From assembly GCF_023276405.1 (NCBI RefSeq), contig NZ_JALRMO010000001.1, forward strand, positions 8,595,501 through 8,659,500: 64,000 bases of DNA. Reading direction: 5' to 3'. Positions 33,706-42,888 of this stretch are shown in pieces. This stretch comes from Paenibacillus hamazuiensis (GTDB taxonomy: Bacteria; Bacillota; Bacilli; Paenibacillales; NBRC-103111). The notes under the pieces were generated by a model. That model made no database searches. It worked only from the letters and a program-made list of their open reading frames with translations, and had not been told where the DNA came from. The position numbers were made by a program, and so were the translations under genes. Numbering within the stretch: the stretch's first letter is position 1; each line of letters opens with the position of its first letter.

Positions 33706-33824
33706 GGGCGGGTGAACCGATCACTATAGCCAAATGTATTCAGTCTCCAATTGAAATGCCAGGTCATATTAGGTACTATTGGTATTAGCATATTTCGCCT
33801 TGATCGCATATTGTTATGGAAATA

Positions 33825-33840
33825 TTGTAAGCGAATACAA
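33825..33840. promoter_or_regulatory. Regulon-1 operator before yesM-like gene
   Basis: TTGTAAGCGAATACAA, a near-palindrome with a central CG step, as in LacI-family operators. It is 32 bases before the kinase start. It differs by one base from 42764-42779 and by two from the reverse of 42562-42577. Confidence 0.65.
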
Positions 33841-33872
33841 GATTTCAACTTAGAGCTGAGGATGGGTCTGCT

Positions 33873-35690
33873 ATGCCATATATCAAATGGTTCCCCAAAG
33901 CAGTTATGTTTATAAGAAATATGAGGCTGCAAAACAAATTGATGGCAAGTTTTCTGTTTACCTGCGTCGTTCCGCTGTTGGTGGTGAGCACCATTATCTA
34001 CCAACAGTGGGTTACGGGTTTGGAGGAATCCTCTCAAGAATTTGCTGCGCTCTACACTTCTCAGATCGAGGCTTCATTAAACAATTTCATGAAAGAATAT
34101 GAAAAGGTGACCAAGTCGGTATTGGTCGACAACGATGTTATTTTCAAGCTTGGCGAAACGCGAGAGCTGACCATGGACGAGCTGATTACTCAGAAGGTTA
34201 CCGTGCAGAAGTTATTGATGAGGGTTGCTTTATTGAAACCGGAAATTGTCAATTTGATGTTGATAGGCCGCGATAATAGCATTTACCAGTACAGCAATAC
34301 TACCGCTTCGGCAAATTTAAGTACACTCGTTTCTAAGGATTGGTATAAAAAAATTCAAAGCTCAGGCGATACATTTTTTATTACCGGGCTGCACGACCGT
34401 TCATATTACGAGGATAAGGGAGAAGGGGCTCTGATCACCGTCGGTAGGGTGCTTCTGAATTTTGATGGCACTTATGCCGGGCTGCTCCTTATGGACATGG
34501 ATCCGTATACGCTGCTTCAGCTTGACCAGGATTTTCTCAAAGCCCGTGATAAATACGGCATTAAAGTGATCATAAGCGACAGCTCCGGGGAAATCGTTTA
34601 CCATTCCGATGCGGCCAGCGGCAAACAGTCATGGAAGCAAATATTGGAATCCGGCAGGAAGTCCACTACAGATGTGAGTACGGGTGACTTCATTATTCTC
34701 TCAGGCCGAACCGAACTGGGAAATCTAACAATCAATACGGAAATTCCCCGTGATCAGCTGCTGAAGAAAATCAACAACATGAAGCTTGTGACGGTAATGG
34801 TTATTATTTCTGCCGGCCTTATCATGGCAATTATCTCCATCACCTTAAGTTATACTATTACCAAGCCTATTAAAGCACTGCGTCGAAGCATGAAGCAGGC
34901 CGAAACCGGAGAATACAAACCCATTCACAACGAGCCGTCCAATGACGAAATAGGGAGCCTGGTTAACAGCTATAACAAAATGATCGTCACCATTCGAACC
35001 TTGATCGAAGAAGTTTATATAGCCGAGATCAAGCGCCGTCATGCCAAGTTTATTGCGCTTCAGAACCAAATCAATCCTCACATGCTCTATAATACGCTGG
35101 AATCCATCCGGATGAAGGCGCTTGTCAATAAGGATCAAGAGATTGCAGGCATGATCAAGATCTTGGCAAAAATGTTCCGCTTAGCCTTGGGCAAGGAAGG
35201 AAGGCGTCATTCTATTCGGGATGAAGTCGAGTACACGGTTAATTATTTGAAGCTGCAAAATATCCGATTTGGCGACAAGTTTCGCTTGCACGTCCGCATT
35301 CCCGAGGAGATGCAGCGATGCAGCATCATTCCGATTGTTTTTCAACCTATTGTCGAGAACAGCATTAATCATGGGTTTCAGGATTACAACCGGATGCTGA
35401 ATATCGTCATTGAAGGGCTTTGGACAGAGGAGGGATGGATATTGATTCGAATATCGGACGACGGAACAGGCATATCTGCGGAAAAACACAAAGAGCTTGC
35501 CCTTAATCTGGAAGAAGCGGAGCTCGACAAGTACAAGCTGGAGTCGGATGATGATCTGAAGGAAAAAGGGCTGGGCCTGAAAAATATTGCGGAACGCATA
35601 AAAATACATTATGGCGAACGATATTATCTTAAGGTTTTACCTGATTACGGGAATGGCACAACGGTGGAGCTTCTTATTCCAAGGCTCTGA
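33873..35690 (+). CDS. YesM-like membrane sensor histidine kinase
   Basis: 605 residues. TM1 about 25-45, extracellular dCache-like domain 46-305, TM2 about 310-330, HAMP about 330-380 (T-K-P-I-K-A-L-R-R-S-M), the His_kinase domain of LytS/YesM type with A-L-Q-N-Q-I-N-P-H-M-L-Y-N-T-L-E (phospho-His in P-H), and HATPase with I-V-E-N-S-I-N-H-G-F, D-D-G-T-G-I and G-L-G-L-K-N. All key residues are kept. It is paired with the YesN-like regulator 36 bases downstream. It most likely senses the sugar or binding protein of the polysaccharide locus that follows. Confidence 0.92.
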   Translation: MPYIKWFPKAVMFIRNMRLQNKLMASFLFTCVVPLLVVSTIIYQQWVTGLEESSQEFAALYTSQIEASLNNFMKEYEKVTKSVLVDNDVIFKLGETRELTMDELITQKVTVQKLLMRVALLKPEIVNLMLIGRDNSIYQYSNTTASANLSTLVSKDWYKKIQSSGDTFFITGLHDRSYYEDKGEGALITVGRVLLNFDGTYAGLLLMDMDPYTLLQLDQDFLKARDKYGIKVIISDSSGEIVYHSDAASGKQSWKQILESGRKSTTDVSTGDFIILSGRTELGNLTINTEIPRDQLLKKINNMKLVTVMVIISAGLIMAIISITLSYTITKPIKALRRSMKQAETGEYKPIHNEPSNDEIGSLVNSYNKMIVTIRTLIEEVYIAEIKRRHAKFIALQNQINPHMLYNTLESIRMKALVNKDQEIAGMIKILAKMFRLALGKEGRRHSIRDEVEYTVNYLKLQNIRFGDKFRLHVRIPEEMQRCSIIPIVFQPIVENSINHGFQDYNRMLNIVIEGLWTEEGWILIRISDDGTGISAEKHKELALNLEEAELDKYKLESDDDLKEKGLGLKNIAERIKIHYGERYYLKVLPDYGNGTTVELLIPRL

Positions 35691-35726
35691 TTGCCGATTG
35701 AATGGAACGAAAGGGGAGGAAAAAGG

Positions 35727-37310
35727 GTGAAGATAGTCCTGGTAGACGACGAGGCGGGAATCCTGGACGGCCTCCAGATTTTGATAGAATGCTATATTCC
35801 GGCTTGCAAGGTGGTCGGTGCAGCCTACAACGGTATCGAGGGAGTTAAACTGATTCAAGAACAGAAACCCGACATCGTCATAACGGATATCCGAATGCCT
35901 CAGGCGGACGGTCTGGAGATGATCAGGACGCTCAAAGAAGCGGGGTGTCCGGCGAAGTTTATTCTACTCAGCGGTTATGCCGACTTTGAATACGCCAGAC
36001 GGGGCATACAGCTCGGGGTTCAATTTTACCTTAACAAACCGGTGGAGGAAGAAGAGCTGCGCGACTGTATTCATAAGGTTATGGAGGTCATCAAGGCGGA
36101 AAAAGCCAAGCTTCAGGAAGTAGAAGATCTGAAGCAACAGGTCCATAACCGGATGCAGGAAAATTGTTTGAGGGACGTCATTGACGTTGGCAGCGAAAAT
36201 ACCGATTACGTGGAAGAACTGCTGCGGATGGCATCCATCCCTATCGAAGATAATTTTTTTGTTTGTGCCTTGTTGGAATTAGGGAATACCTTTGAAAACT
36301 TCAAGGAATTTGTTCTTGAACCGGTTTTTCGCCAGATCGATCACGCATTTGGGCAGTACCGGAAAGTATACCGATTCCGTTATTCCAGGGGCCAGATCGC
36401 TTTAGTCGTTGCACATGATCGAGATATGGTGTATGAGGATTTGGTCGGCTCCATCCAGCGCCTGAAAGAGTCCCTGTATCGCGAGTTAAAGCTGTCTATG
36501 ACGGTCGGAATCGGAACCGTGCACGAGCGGGCGGCGGGGATTAGCCGATCCTTTGAGGAAGCCCGTTATGCTTTAAGCTATAAGGTTATCAAAGGCGCGG
36601 ATGTGGTGATCCCTTATCCCGAGATCATTAGCCTGCCGGGAATGGCCCATCCTATATCGGAAGATATGATCGTCCAATTGGAATCCGGCTTGGATAACAT
36701 GGACGAAGCGGAGTGCGTTCGCATCATACGTGATATATTCCGGCAGATGGAGTCGGAAAGAGGAATGAGTCCGGTCGACCTCCAATTGCAATGCTTGAAC
36801 ATCCTGTTATCCAGCGTGCGTAAAATGTCTTTCCTTCAGCTGCAGCAAAATAACTTTTTGGGAGGAAAACTATTTTCTCCGGAGGACGCCTCGCGCATTC
36901 GAACGCTGGAGCAATTGGAGCAGTGGATGGTTCAAGTTTTCAGAGGAATTATTTCCTTCAAGCTGGAAAAGAAAATACCTAAGAAAAAGGATATCATTAC
37001 CCAGATCAAAGAATACGTGAAGGACCATTACAACGATCAGATCAGCCTCGCGGATCTGTCCGAGCGCTTTTTCATTAACCCTTATTATTTAAGCCAGTTG
37101 TTTAAACAGAAGACAGGCGATACCTATCTAAACTTTCTTGCTCAGATTCGGATTAACAAATCGAAGGATCTGCTGGAGAAAACCAATTTGAAGGTATACG
37201 AGATCTGCCAAATGGTCGGCTACTCGGATGCTCAGCATTTTGCCCGTTTATTTGAAAAATTGGTAGGGGTTAAGCCCAGCGAATATCGCAAAAACTCGAG
37301 GAAAAAATAG
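35727..37310 (+). CDS. YesN-like response regulator with AraC DNA-binding domain
   Basis: 527 residues. The GTG start at 35727 has AAAGGGGAGG upstream; the frame could be read from 35691 but without a site. The receiver domain has D-D near residue 7, phospho-Asp in D-I-V-I-T-D-I-R-M-P near 55 and K-P in L-N-K-P-V-E. A middle domain of about 250 residues follows, then the AraC double helix-turn-helix (about 430-525) with P-Y-Y-L-S-Q-L-F-K-Q and V-G-Y-S-D-A-Q-H-F-A-R-L-F, ending in P-S-E-Y-R. It is the partner of the upstream kinase and probably activates the transporter and glycosidase genes next door. Confidence 0.93.
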   Translation: MKIVLVDDEAGILDGLQILIECYIPACKVVGAAYNGIEGVKLIQEQKPDIVITDIRMPQADGLEMIRTLKEAGCPAKFILLSGYADFEYARRGIQLGVQFYLNKPVEEEELRDCIHKVMEVIKAEKAKLQEVEDLKQQVHNRMQENCLRDVIDVGSENTDYVEELLRMASIPIEDNFFVCALLELGNTFENFKEFVLEPVFRQIDHAFGQYRKVYRFRYSRGQIALVVAHDRDMVYEDLVGSIQRLKESLYRELKLSMTVGIGTVHERAAGISRSFEEARYALSYKVIKGADVVIPYPEIISLPGMAHPISEDMIVQLESGLDNMDEAECVRIIRDIFRQMESERGMSPVDLQLQCLNILLSSVRKMSFLQLQQNNFLGGKLFSPEDASRIRTLEQLEQWMVQVFRGIISFKLEKKIPKKKDIITQIKEYVKDHYNDQISLADLSERFFINPYYLSQLFKQKTGDTYLNFLAQIRINKSKDLLEKTNLKVYEICQMVGYSDAQHFARLFEKLVGVKPSEYRKNSRKK

Positions 37311-37325
37311 CCCCCCAAAAAAGAA

Positions 37326-37345
37326 GAGGTCCAAATAGGACCCCC
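37326..37345. terminator. Terminator between convergent yesN-like and S-layer genes
   Basis: GGTCC-N5-GGACC stem. On the minus strand it is followed by TCTTCTTTTTT, so it mainly serves the S-layer glycosidase gene. Confidence 0.55.
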
Positions 37346-37364
37346 AGCGTGTTTCTTCATATAT

Positions 37365-40300
37365 TCAATCTATAAATTGGACGGCTTTTAGGAAACGCTT
37401 CAGGATGACAGCGGTTTGTGCGCGAGTGGCCATTCCGTCGGAGCCGAGTATGTCGTCGGTCATGCCGTTCATCAAGTTGGCACTGATTGCGGCAGCGATT
37501 TCTTTGTGCCCCCAGCGGATCTTGCTTGAATCCTTGAATCGGCCAAGAAGCATATCTCGATCCGAAGGGGTGACGCTGCTGCTCTTACCTGCGTAGTTCA
37601 TCGCCCGAACAACCATCGCCGCAAGCTCCTCGCGGGTAATTTGCGCCTCAGGGCGGAACGTGCCGTTTTCGTAACCATGAATGATTCCCGCAGCCGAGGC
37701 TGTAGAGACAGCATCCGAATACCAGGCATCGGCTTTGACGTCCGCAATTGAGGCTGACGACTTCATGGGGCTAAGCCCCAAAGCCCGAACGATCAAAGCT
37801 GCAAATTCCGCTCGGGTGATGCTGCGGTCGGCATCGAATTTATGTTCCGATACCCCATCGATAACAAGCTTATTGGCCAACAGTTCAATATCCGCTCTAG
37901 CCCAATGAACAGCGATGTCATCAAAGCTCTTGTTCAGTTCGACAACCGTGTAGATGCTGCTGCCGTTACGTTTCAAGGTAGCAATCGTTTTGCCATCCTT
38001 GGCTTCGAAAGTGGTGGGCACAAAGGTCAGGCTTTTGTCGGACTCATTGAATAATGCCCCCGTCGTTTTCGCAGGGTCAACGGCTTTCAGTACGTCGAGG
38101 GAGCGGGAAACATAGGTTGCGCCGAAGTCCACGGCAAATGAATTTCCACCTTTGTCCCGAACGGTTACACTGAAGTCAACCGCGTCGGAGAGAGGCGCAG
38201 CATTTGCTTTAGAGACGGCCTCCGCAACCTCTTTGGCGGAATCTCCGGATACTTTCTTTATGGATACGCTTACACTCAGCTCGCTTATATTGGCTCCTAT
38301 GGATTGGGCTAACTCCTCCAGCTTCAGAACAAACAATGGCAGAACAATAGAGCCGTTCGCTGAATTTATCTTCACCGCAGAGCTTAGATTCTTCGAAGCA
38401 TCGATGAGACCTGCAGCCGGCAAACTAACGCTGTCTCCATTCGCCGCAACTTCTACCAGATTCGAAGCGGAAAGGGCCGATTTGAGCGAATCGGAGTCCA
38501 CCATCCCTTCAGCGTCTGCAGTTAAGCCGGCGCTCGAAACGGATTCGCCGGGGGATGGGCCTCCTCCGCTGCTCACGGAACCGCTGGAACCGCCTCTCCG
38601 GGAGGACGTTGTGGACACGTTAAGCGACGGGCCGTCCGTGCTTGCATTGCCGTACGCATCGACTGCCTGAACGGTGAAGGTATAATCCTTGCCGGGGGTC
38701 AAGCCGCCGACGGTTGCGTATGTGGCGCCCACTACCGTAGCAGATAAGGCTGCTCCGTTAAAAATCCGGTAGGCTGCGGCAGTATTGTCTGCTCCGCTCC
38801 ATGCAAGCCCTATGGAGCTTTGGCTGCGGCTGGTAGCGGCCAATGCTTTGCCGCTCGCCCATGACGGCGGGATTATATCGGAAATCGTCACATCATCGAT
38901 ATACAGCACATTCTTATTGGCTTCTCCCGTACGGAAGCTGATCGTATCCAAGCTGGTTACCGGAGCCGATAACGGTAATCCCGATGCCTTCAACGTGTTG
39001 TTAATGTAGATGTCATACTTATCCGTTGCGGGATTTGCCGTCAAACTTACGTCGTACCATGTCCCCGGGTGGATCCCTTGGATAACGGTACCGTTTGCCG
39101 CCAAACGGCCGGCATCATCCGCGTATACGTCTGCGGCTACAGTTGTGCCGCTCTTTAATTGGAACCGGTCGCCCGTGACATTCGAATCCTCCTTAAATCG
39201 CCACTGAACTGTGAGCGTTTCCATATGAGCAGGGAAGGTCTTCGAAATCTGCGCAAAACCTGCGGTGGAATCATCCTTCAGGTATACACTCCGGTTGACC
39301 GTACTGGGCACATTCACGATGGAAACGGCCGTGTAAACCGCTTTGGTTACGGTCCAACCGGGAAATGCTCCCGTAACCTCCTCGTCAAATGTATTGCGCA
39401 GCATTACATTCGTATCTACCGGTTCCAGCACCAAAAGCTGCAAGCAGTTCGGCTCCAGGTAGATGGATGATCTGTATGAGCCGTTATGAGTGACGATCTT
39501 GTCTTCTACCATTTGCAGGTTCGGGTTAACCGGATCTCCGTTATAGTAATTACTCGTAGTATTATTTATTTTATAGGTCTTAATTCTGACGTTTTTACCG
39601 CTGAATACGGGCGGCAGGTTGGATACTTGGACACCTGTATTGAAGTCCGCGGTACCGGTTCCTTGATAGTTCCACACCATAAGGGAAACACCTGTATCAT
39701 CCTTGGCGGCCAACGCATATACACCTTTACCGTTGCTGTCGATACTGTTCGAGGAAGCCGATACTTTTGTCGTTTTCATCATTGACTGCATTTTTCGCAA
39801 ATTTCCGTAAGGAGTAAACTTATCCGAATAAATGGGATCCAGCAGTTTATTATTTCTATCTCTCGTTACTAAAGCATCCTTTCTGCCATTACCGCCATTA
39901 TGGCGCGTATTCCAGCCGAACGGATAGTTTTTACCGCTGCTGTCCGAATACCAATAAGCAAGCGATGCCATACCTGCGGCCTGTCTTAATTGATCTTTAT
40001 CGATATAATCATATTTTGGCGGTTTTCCCGTGGCAAGCGAACCCAAATCAAGATCGTCCCCCAATGGTCCCGGGTACATACCGGTTTCCGTGATGAATGA
40101 CGGTATGTCCGTGCTTATTCCTCTGCTGCTGAGTTCAGTCTCAATCGCGGATCGTTCTTCCGTCGCCAATCTGGGGTTATCCTTATAAAAAAGATTTTTT
40201 CCAGTCGCGGGATCTTTTCTTAAATAACCGTGATAGGATATGAAATCAAGCTTCTTTGTCGGGGAGGTATCGTTCTTATATCCATCCAGAAACCCTCTAA

Positions 40301-42440
40301 ACCAATCTAAATCGAAATTGTATAAAGCAGGTCCTCCCACCTGCAAAGGAACCGCTGGGTTTAATTCCGCATTGACTTCGTATACCGCATCGGAGAACGC
40401 TTTATAATAGCTATATAAATTACCGGGCGAAAGAATATTCGTATTCGTTTGTTTGCCTGTAACCGGGTCAATTCTGTAATAATTGGCATCGCTGTTTGCA
40501 GGAGCGTCCGGTTCGTTTAAAACTTCTATGTACTTGATTTTAGGGAAATTTTGTTTGAGGTGTTTGATATACTCCTTTACGACGGGCTTGATCTGCGCAG
40601 GTGTATACTCCAATTCCTTTACCACTTTCTCCGCTCTTAAATTAATTAACAGTTCATCGGCCATATTGCTTACCTGCGACAAATAGGTGTCGATTTGATC
40701 ATATTTGTTGAATAACCCTGTGGCTTCATCGTAAATTTCCGATTCATTGACCCACGCTCTTTGAATTTTCGTACGAAGACCTTGTTCGCCCAGAAATTGT
40801 ATATCTGCAGCCCTTGAAGCCTGTGCAGCAGGAAAAGTGGATTGCTTGGCAATATTAAAGTACTTTTCGCTTCTAAAAAGTTCGCCTTGTGAAACATTGG
40901 CATCAACGGATACCGCTGCATTTGAGGATTTGCTTACGGGCTCCAGAACCAGCAATTGCAAGCTGTTCGGTTCAAGCTGTACGGAGGCGGTGTAATTCCC
41001 GTTATGGGTCATGATCTTGTCGTCTACCATTTGGAGATTGGCTTTGTCGGGATTTGCATAATAGTTGCTTGTGGTTGCATCGATTTGATACGTTTTCACT
41101 CTGACATTTTTACCGTTGAATATGGACGGCAGGTTGGATACGTTCACTGCGGCATTGTAATCTGTCGTGCCGGTGCCTTGATAGTTCCACACCATGAGGG
41201 AAACGCCCGTATCATCCTTGGCGGCCAAAGCATAGACACCTTTACCGCCCATGATGCTGTCCGAGATAGCCGATACTCTGGTTGTTTTCATCTTGGACAG
41301 CATGACGAGCATATTTCCGTAAGGCGTAAATTTATTTGTAGGTATATCTGGCAGTACAACATTATTTGGATCTCTGGAAACTAAAACATCCTTTCTCGCA
41401 TTATCCGGATGACGCAATTCCCACTGAAACGCGTGGTTTTTGCTGTTATTCATAAACCAATAATGAAGGGAAGCCAATCCTGCCGCCTGTCTCAACTGGT
41501 CCGGCCCAACTCCCCCGCTGCTGTTGGAGACATCTCCCAAGGGTCCCGGGTAAATCCCCGTTTCGGTAATGAATGACGGGATATCCGTGCTGAGGCCTCT
41601 GCTGCTGAGTTCAGCATCGATCTGGCTCCTTTGACTATTCACAAGACTAGGATCTTCCTTAACAAAACCGGTGAAGTTCGGTCCTACAAAGTAACCGTGA
41701 TAGGATATGAAGTCAAGCTGCTTTTTTGGTGATGGATCATTCTTATATCCGTCAAGGAATCCCCGCAACCAGTCAATGTCCAATCTCATGGTAGTAGGTC
41801 CTCCGACCTGCAAAGGGACCGATGGATTTAACTCTGCGTTGACTTCAAATACGGCGTCGGAGAAAGCTTTATAATAGCTGTATACCGTGTCGGGTGTAAC
41901 AACGCCTTTATAGCGATCGGTATGCGTATCATCAGGCTCATTTAAAGCTTCAATATATTTTACTTTCGGATAATTTTGTTTCAGATATTTAATGATATTT
42001 TTTAGGACAGGCTTGACTTTATCAGGCGACTTGTACTCGGGGATCACTTTCTCTGCTTTAATATTAACGAGTAATGCATCCGCCATATTACTTGTATCCG
42101 AGAAGTAATCGTCATATTTACTAAAATGATACGTATCGGTATCCAAATCATAAATATCTTGGTCAACCCAGGTTCTTAAAACTTTACTATGCAGACCCTG
42201 ATCATTGATAAACTGTACGTCTGCGTCTCTTTGGCCCGCATAGGTAAAATATTTGGATATGTTGAAGTACTTCTCGCTTCTGAAAAGCTCGCCTTGCGAG
42301 ACGCTGGCATCTACGGATACCGTGGCAATTGAAGCCGCATTTGCTTCGCTTTGCGGGATGATTGTACTGCTCCCCAGCAACGCTGCAGCGAGGGTTAAAC
42401 TAACAGTTTTTAGCCTAAACAATTGCTTTAATTTTAACAT
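37365..42440 (-). CDS. S-layer-anchored enzyme with two tandem GH-A glycosidase domains
   Basis: 1691 residues. The ATG at 42440 has GGAGGT 10 bases upstream; a TTG six codons earlier overlaps the site. Order: signal peptide (cleavage after A-N-A-A, about 35); domain 1 (about 40-510) and domain 2 (about 515-1035), two closely similar (beta/alpha)8 catalytic units; a LamG/CBM-like sandwich (about 1040-1215); FN3 (about 1220-1310); a Gly/Ser linker; a domain of unknown type; three SLH repeats (about 1500-1690). Each unit keeps an acid/base Glu in L-N-E-P-D and a nucleophile-like Glu in S-F-I-T-E-T-G. It is exported and held to the cell wall polymer by SLH. The substrate is unknown; GH39-type or a related clan-A family is my best guess. 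A regulon-1 operator precedes it. Confidence 0.88.
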   Translation of the reverse strand: MLKLKQLFRLKTVSLTLAAALLGSSTIIPQSEANAASIATVSVDASVSQGELFRSEKYFNISKYFTYAGQRDADVQFINDQGLHSKVLRTWVDQDIYDLDTDTYHFSKYDDYFSDTSNMADALLVNIKAEKVIPEYKSPDKVKPVLKNIIKYLKQNYPKVKYIEALNEPDDTHTDRYKGVVTPDTVYSYYKAFSDAVFEVNAELNPSVPLQVGGPTTMRLDIDWLRGFLDGYKNDPSPKKQLDFISYHGYFVGPNFTGFVKEDPSLVNSQRSQIDAELSSRGLSTDIPSFITETGIYPGPLGDVSNSSGGVGPDQLRQAAGLASLHYWFMNNSKNHAFQWELRHPDNARKDVLVSRDPNNVVLPDIPTNKFTPYGNMLVMLSKMKTTRVSAISDSIMGGKGVYALAAKDDTGVSLMVWNYQGTGTTDYNAAVNVSNLPSIFNGKNVRVKTYQIDATTSNYYANPDKANLQMVDDKIMTHNGNYTASVQLEPNSLQLLVLEPVSKSSNAAVSVDANVSQGELFRSEKYFNIAKQSTFPAAQASRAADIQFLGEQGLRTKIQRAWVNESEIYDEATGLFNKYDQIDTYLSQVSNMADELLINLRAEKVVKELEYTPAQIKPVVKEYIKHLKQNFPKIKYIEVLNEPDAPANSDANYYRIDPVTGKQTNTNILSPGNLYSYYKAFSDAVYEVNAELNPAVPLQVGGPALYNFDLDWFRGFLDGYKNDTSPTKKLDFISYHGYLRKDPATGKNLFYKDNPRLATEERSAIETELSSRGISTDIPSFITETGMYPGPLGDDLDLGSLATGKPPKYDYIDKDQLRQAAGMASLAYWYSDSSGKNYPFGWNTRHNGGNGRKDALVTRDRNNKLLDPIYSDKFTPYGNLRKMQSMMKTTKVSASSNSIDSNGKGVYALAAKDDTGVSLMVWNYQGTGTADFNTGVQVSNLPPVFSGKNVRIKTYKINNTTSNYYNGDPVNPNLQMVEDKIVTHNGSYRSSIYLEPNCLQLLVLEPVDTNVMLRNTFDEEVTGAFPGWTVTKAVYTAVSIVNVPSTVNRSVYLKDDSTAGFAQISKTFPAHMETLTVQWRFKEDSNVTGDRFQLKSGTTVAADVYADDAGRLAANGTVIQGIHPGTWYDVSLTANPATDKYDIYINNTLKASGLPLSAPVTSLDTISFRTGEANKNVLYIDDVTISDIIPPSWASGKALAATSRSQSSIGLAWSGADNTAAAYRIFNGAALSATVVGATYATVGGLTPGKDYTFTVQAVDAYGNASTDGPSLNVSTTSSRRGGSSGSVSSGGGPSPGESVSSAGLTADAEGMVDSDSLKSALSASNLVEVAANGDSVSLPAAGLIDASKNLSSAVKINSANGSIVLPLFVLKLEELAQSIGANISELSVSVSIKKVSGDSAKEVAEAVSKANAAPLSDAVDFSVTVRDKGGNSFAVDFGATYVSRSLDVLKAVDPAKTTGALFNESDKSLTFVPTTFEAKDGKTIATLKRNGSSIYTVVELNKSFDDIAVHWARADIELLANKLVIDGVSEHKFDADRSITRAEFAALIVRALGLSPMKSSASIADVKADAWYSDAVSTASAAGIIHGYENGTFRPEAQITREELAAMVVRAMNYAGKSSSVTPSDRDMLLGRFKDSSKIRWGHKEIAAAISANLMNGMTDDILGSDGMATRAQTAVILKRFLKAVQFID

Positions 42441-42561
42441 TGATAAGTCTACCTCCAAAGAACAGGATGATCTTGGTAATGCAATAGACCGGAACAGGAG
42501 TGTAAACGGAATACCTTATTTACGGGTGGTTCTTAAGTATTCACCGCCTTTCGCCAGCAAT

Positions 42562-42577
42562 TTGTATCCGTTTACAA
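42562..42577. promoter_or_regulatory. Regulon-1 operator before the S-layer enzyme (read on minus)
   Basis: TTGTATCCGTTTACAA; its reverse complement TTGTAAACGGATACAA matches the other two sites. On the minus strand it is preceded by ATAGTATAGT, the same -10-like sequence as at the divergent importer promoter. Confidence 0.65.
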
Positions 42578-42763
42578 AAACTATACTATCTGATTAGCTA
42601 TTCTCCAACAGGGCATTTTTTAGTTCATGACAATGGCATTTTTAAGAAAATAGAGAAAGAAAGCCCTTTCGCTAATCCTGGGGGAAGGAAACATCTAAAA
42701 AATGACGTGGTTAGAAACTTAAAAACGCCTAATTGAGCTAATCCGGACTAAATAGTATAGTGA

Positions 42764-42779
42764 TTGTAAACGAATACAA
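42764..42779. promoter_or_regulatory. Regulon-1 operator before the sugar importer
   Basis: TTGTAAACGAATACAA, preceded by ATAGTATAGTGA. It lies 25 bases before the first permease start, overlapping the probable transcription start. Confidence 0.65.
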
Positions 42780-42786
42780 CAGTGAA

Positions 42787-42888
42787 TTGCAGGGGGGAGT
42801 AAGTTGGAAAAAGCAGCGAATCATCAAATGAAAGTGGTTGCAGGAGGAAAAAAGTTGGAAAAAGTCGCCAATCATCGGATGAAACTGT
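42787..42888 (+). repeat. Tandem duplication of a 51-bp translation start region
   Basis: 42787-42837 and 42838-42888 are two diverged copies, each with TTGCAGG(G/A)GG, AAGTTGGAAAAAG, and AATCATC..ATGAAA. Both copies contain a ribosome binding site and a TTG start in the same frame. Confidence 0.75.

Noticed and set aside
42562-42779. Regulon-1 operators as CcpA cre sites
   Set aside because: TTGTAAACGAATACAA lacks the TG-N-AA-N-CG-N-W-N-N-C spacing at several positions, and its outer TTGTA/TACAA arms are conserved in all copies, which points to a dedicated repressor.
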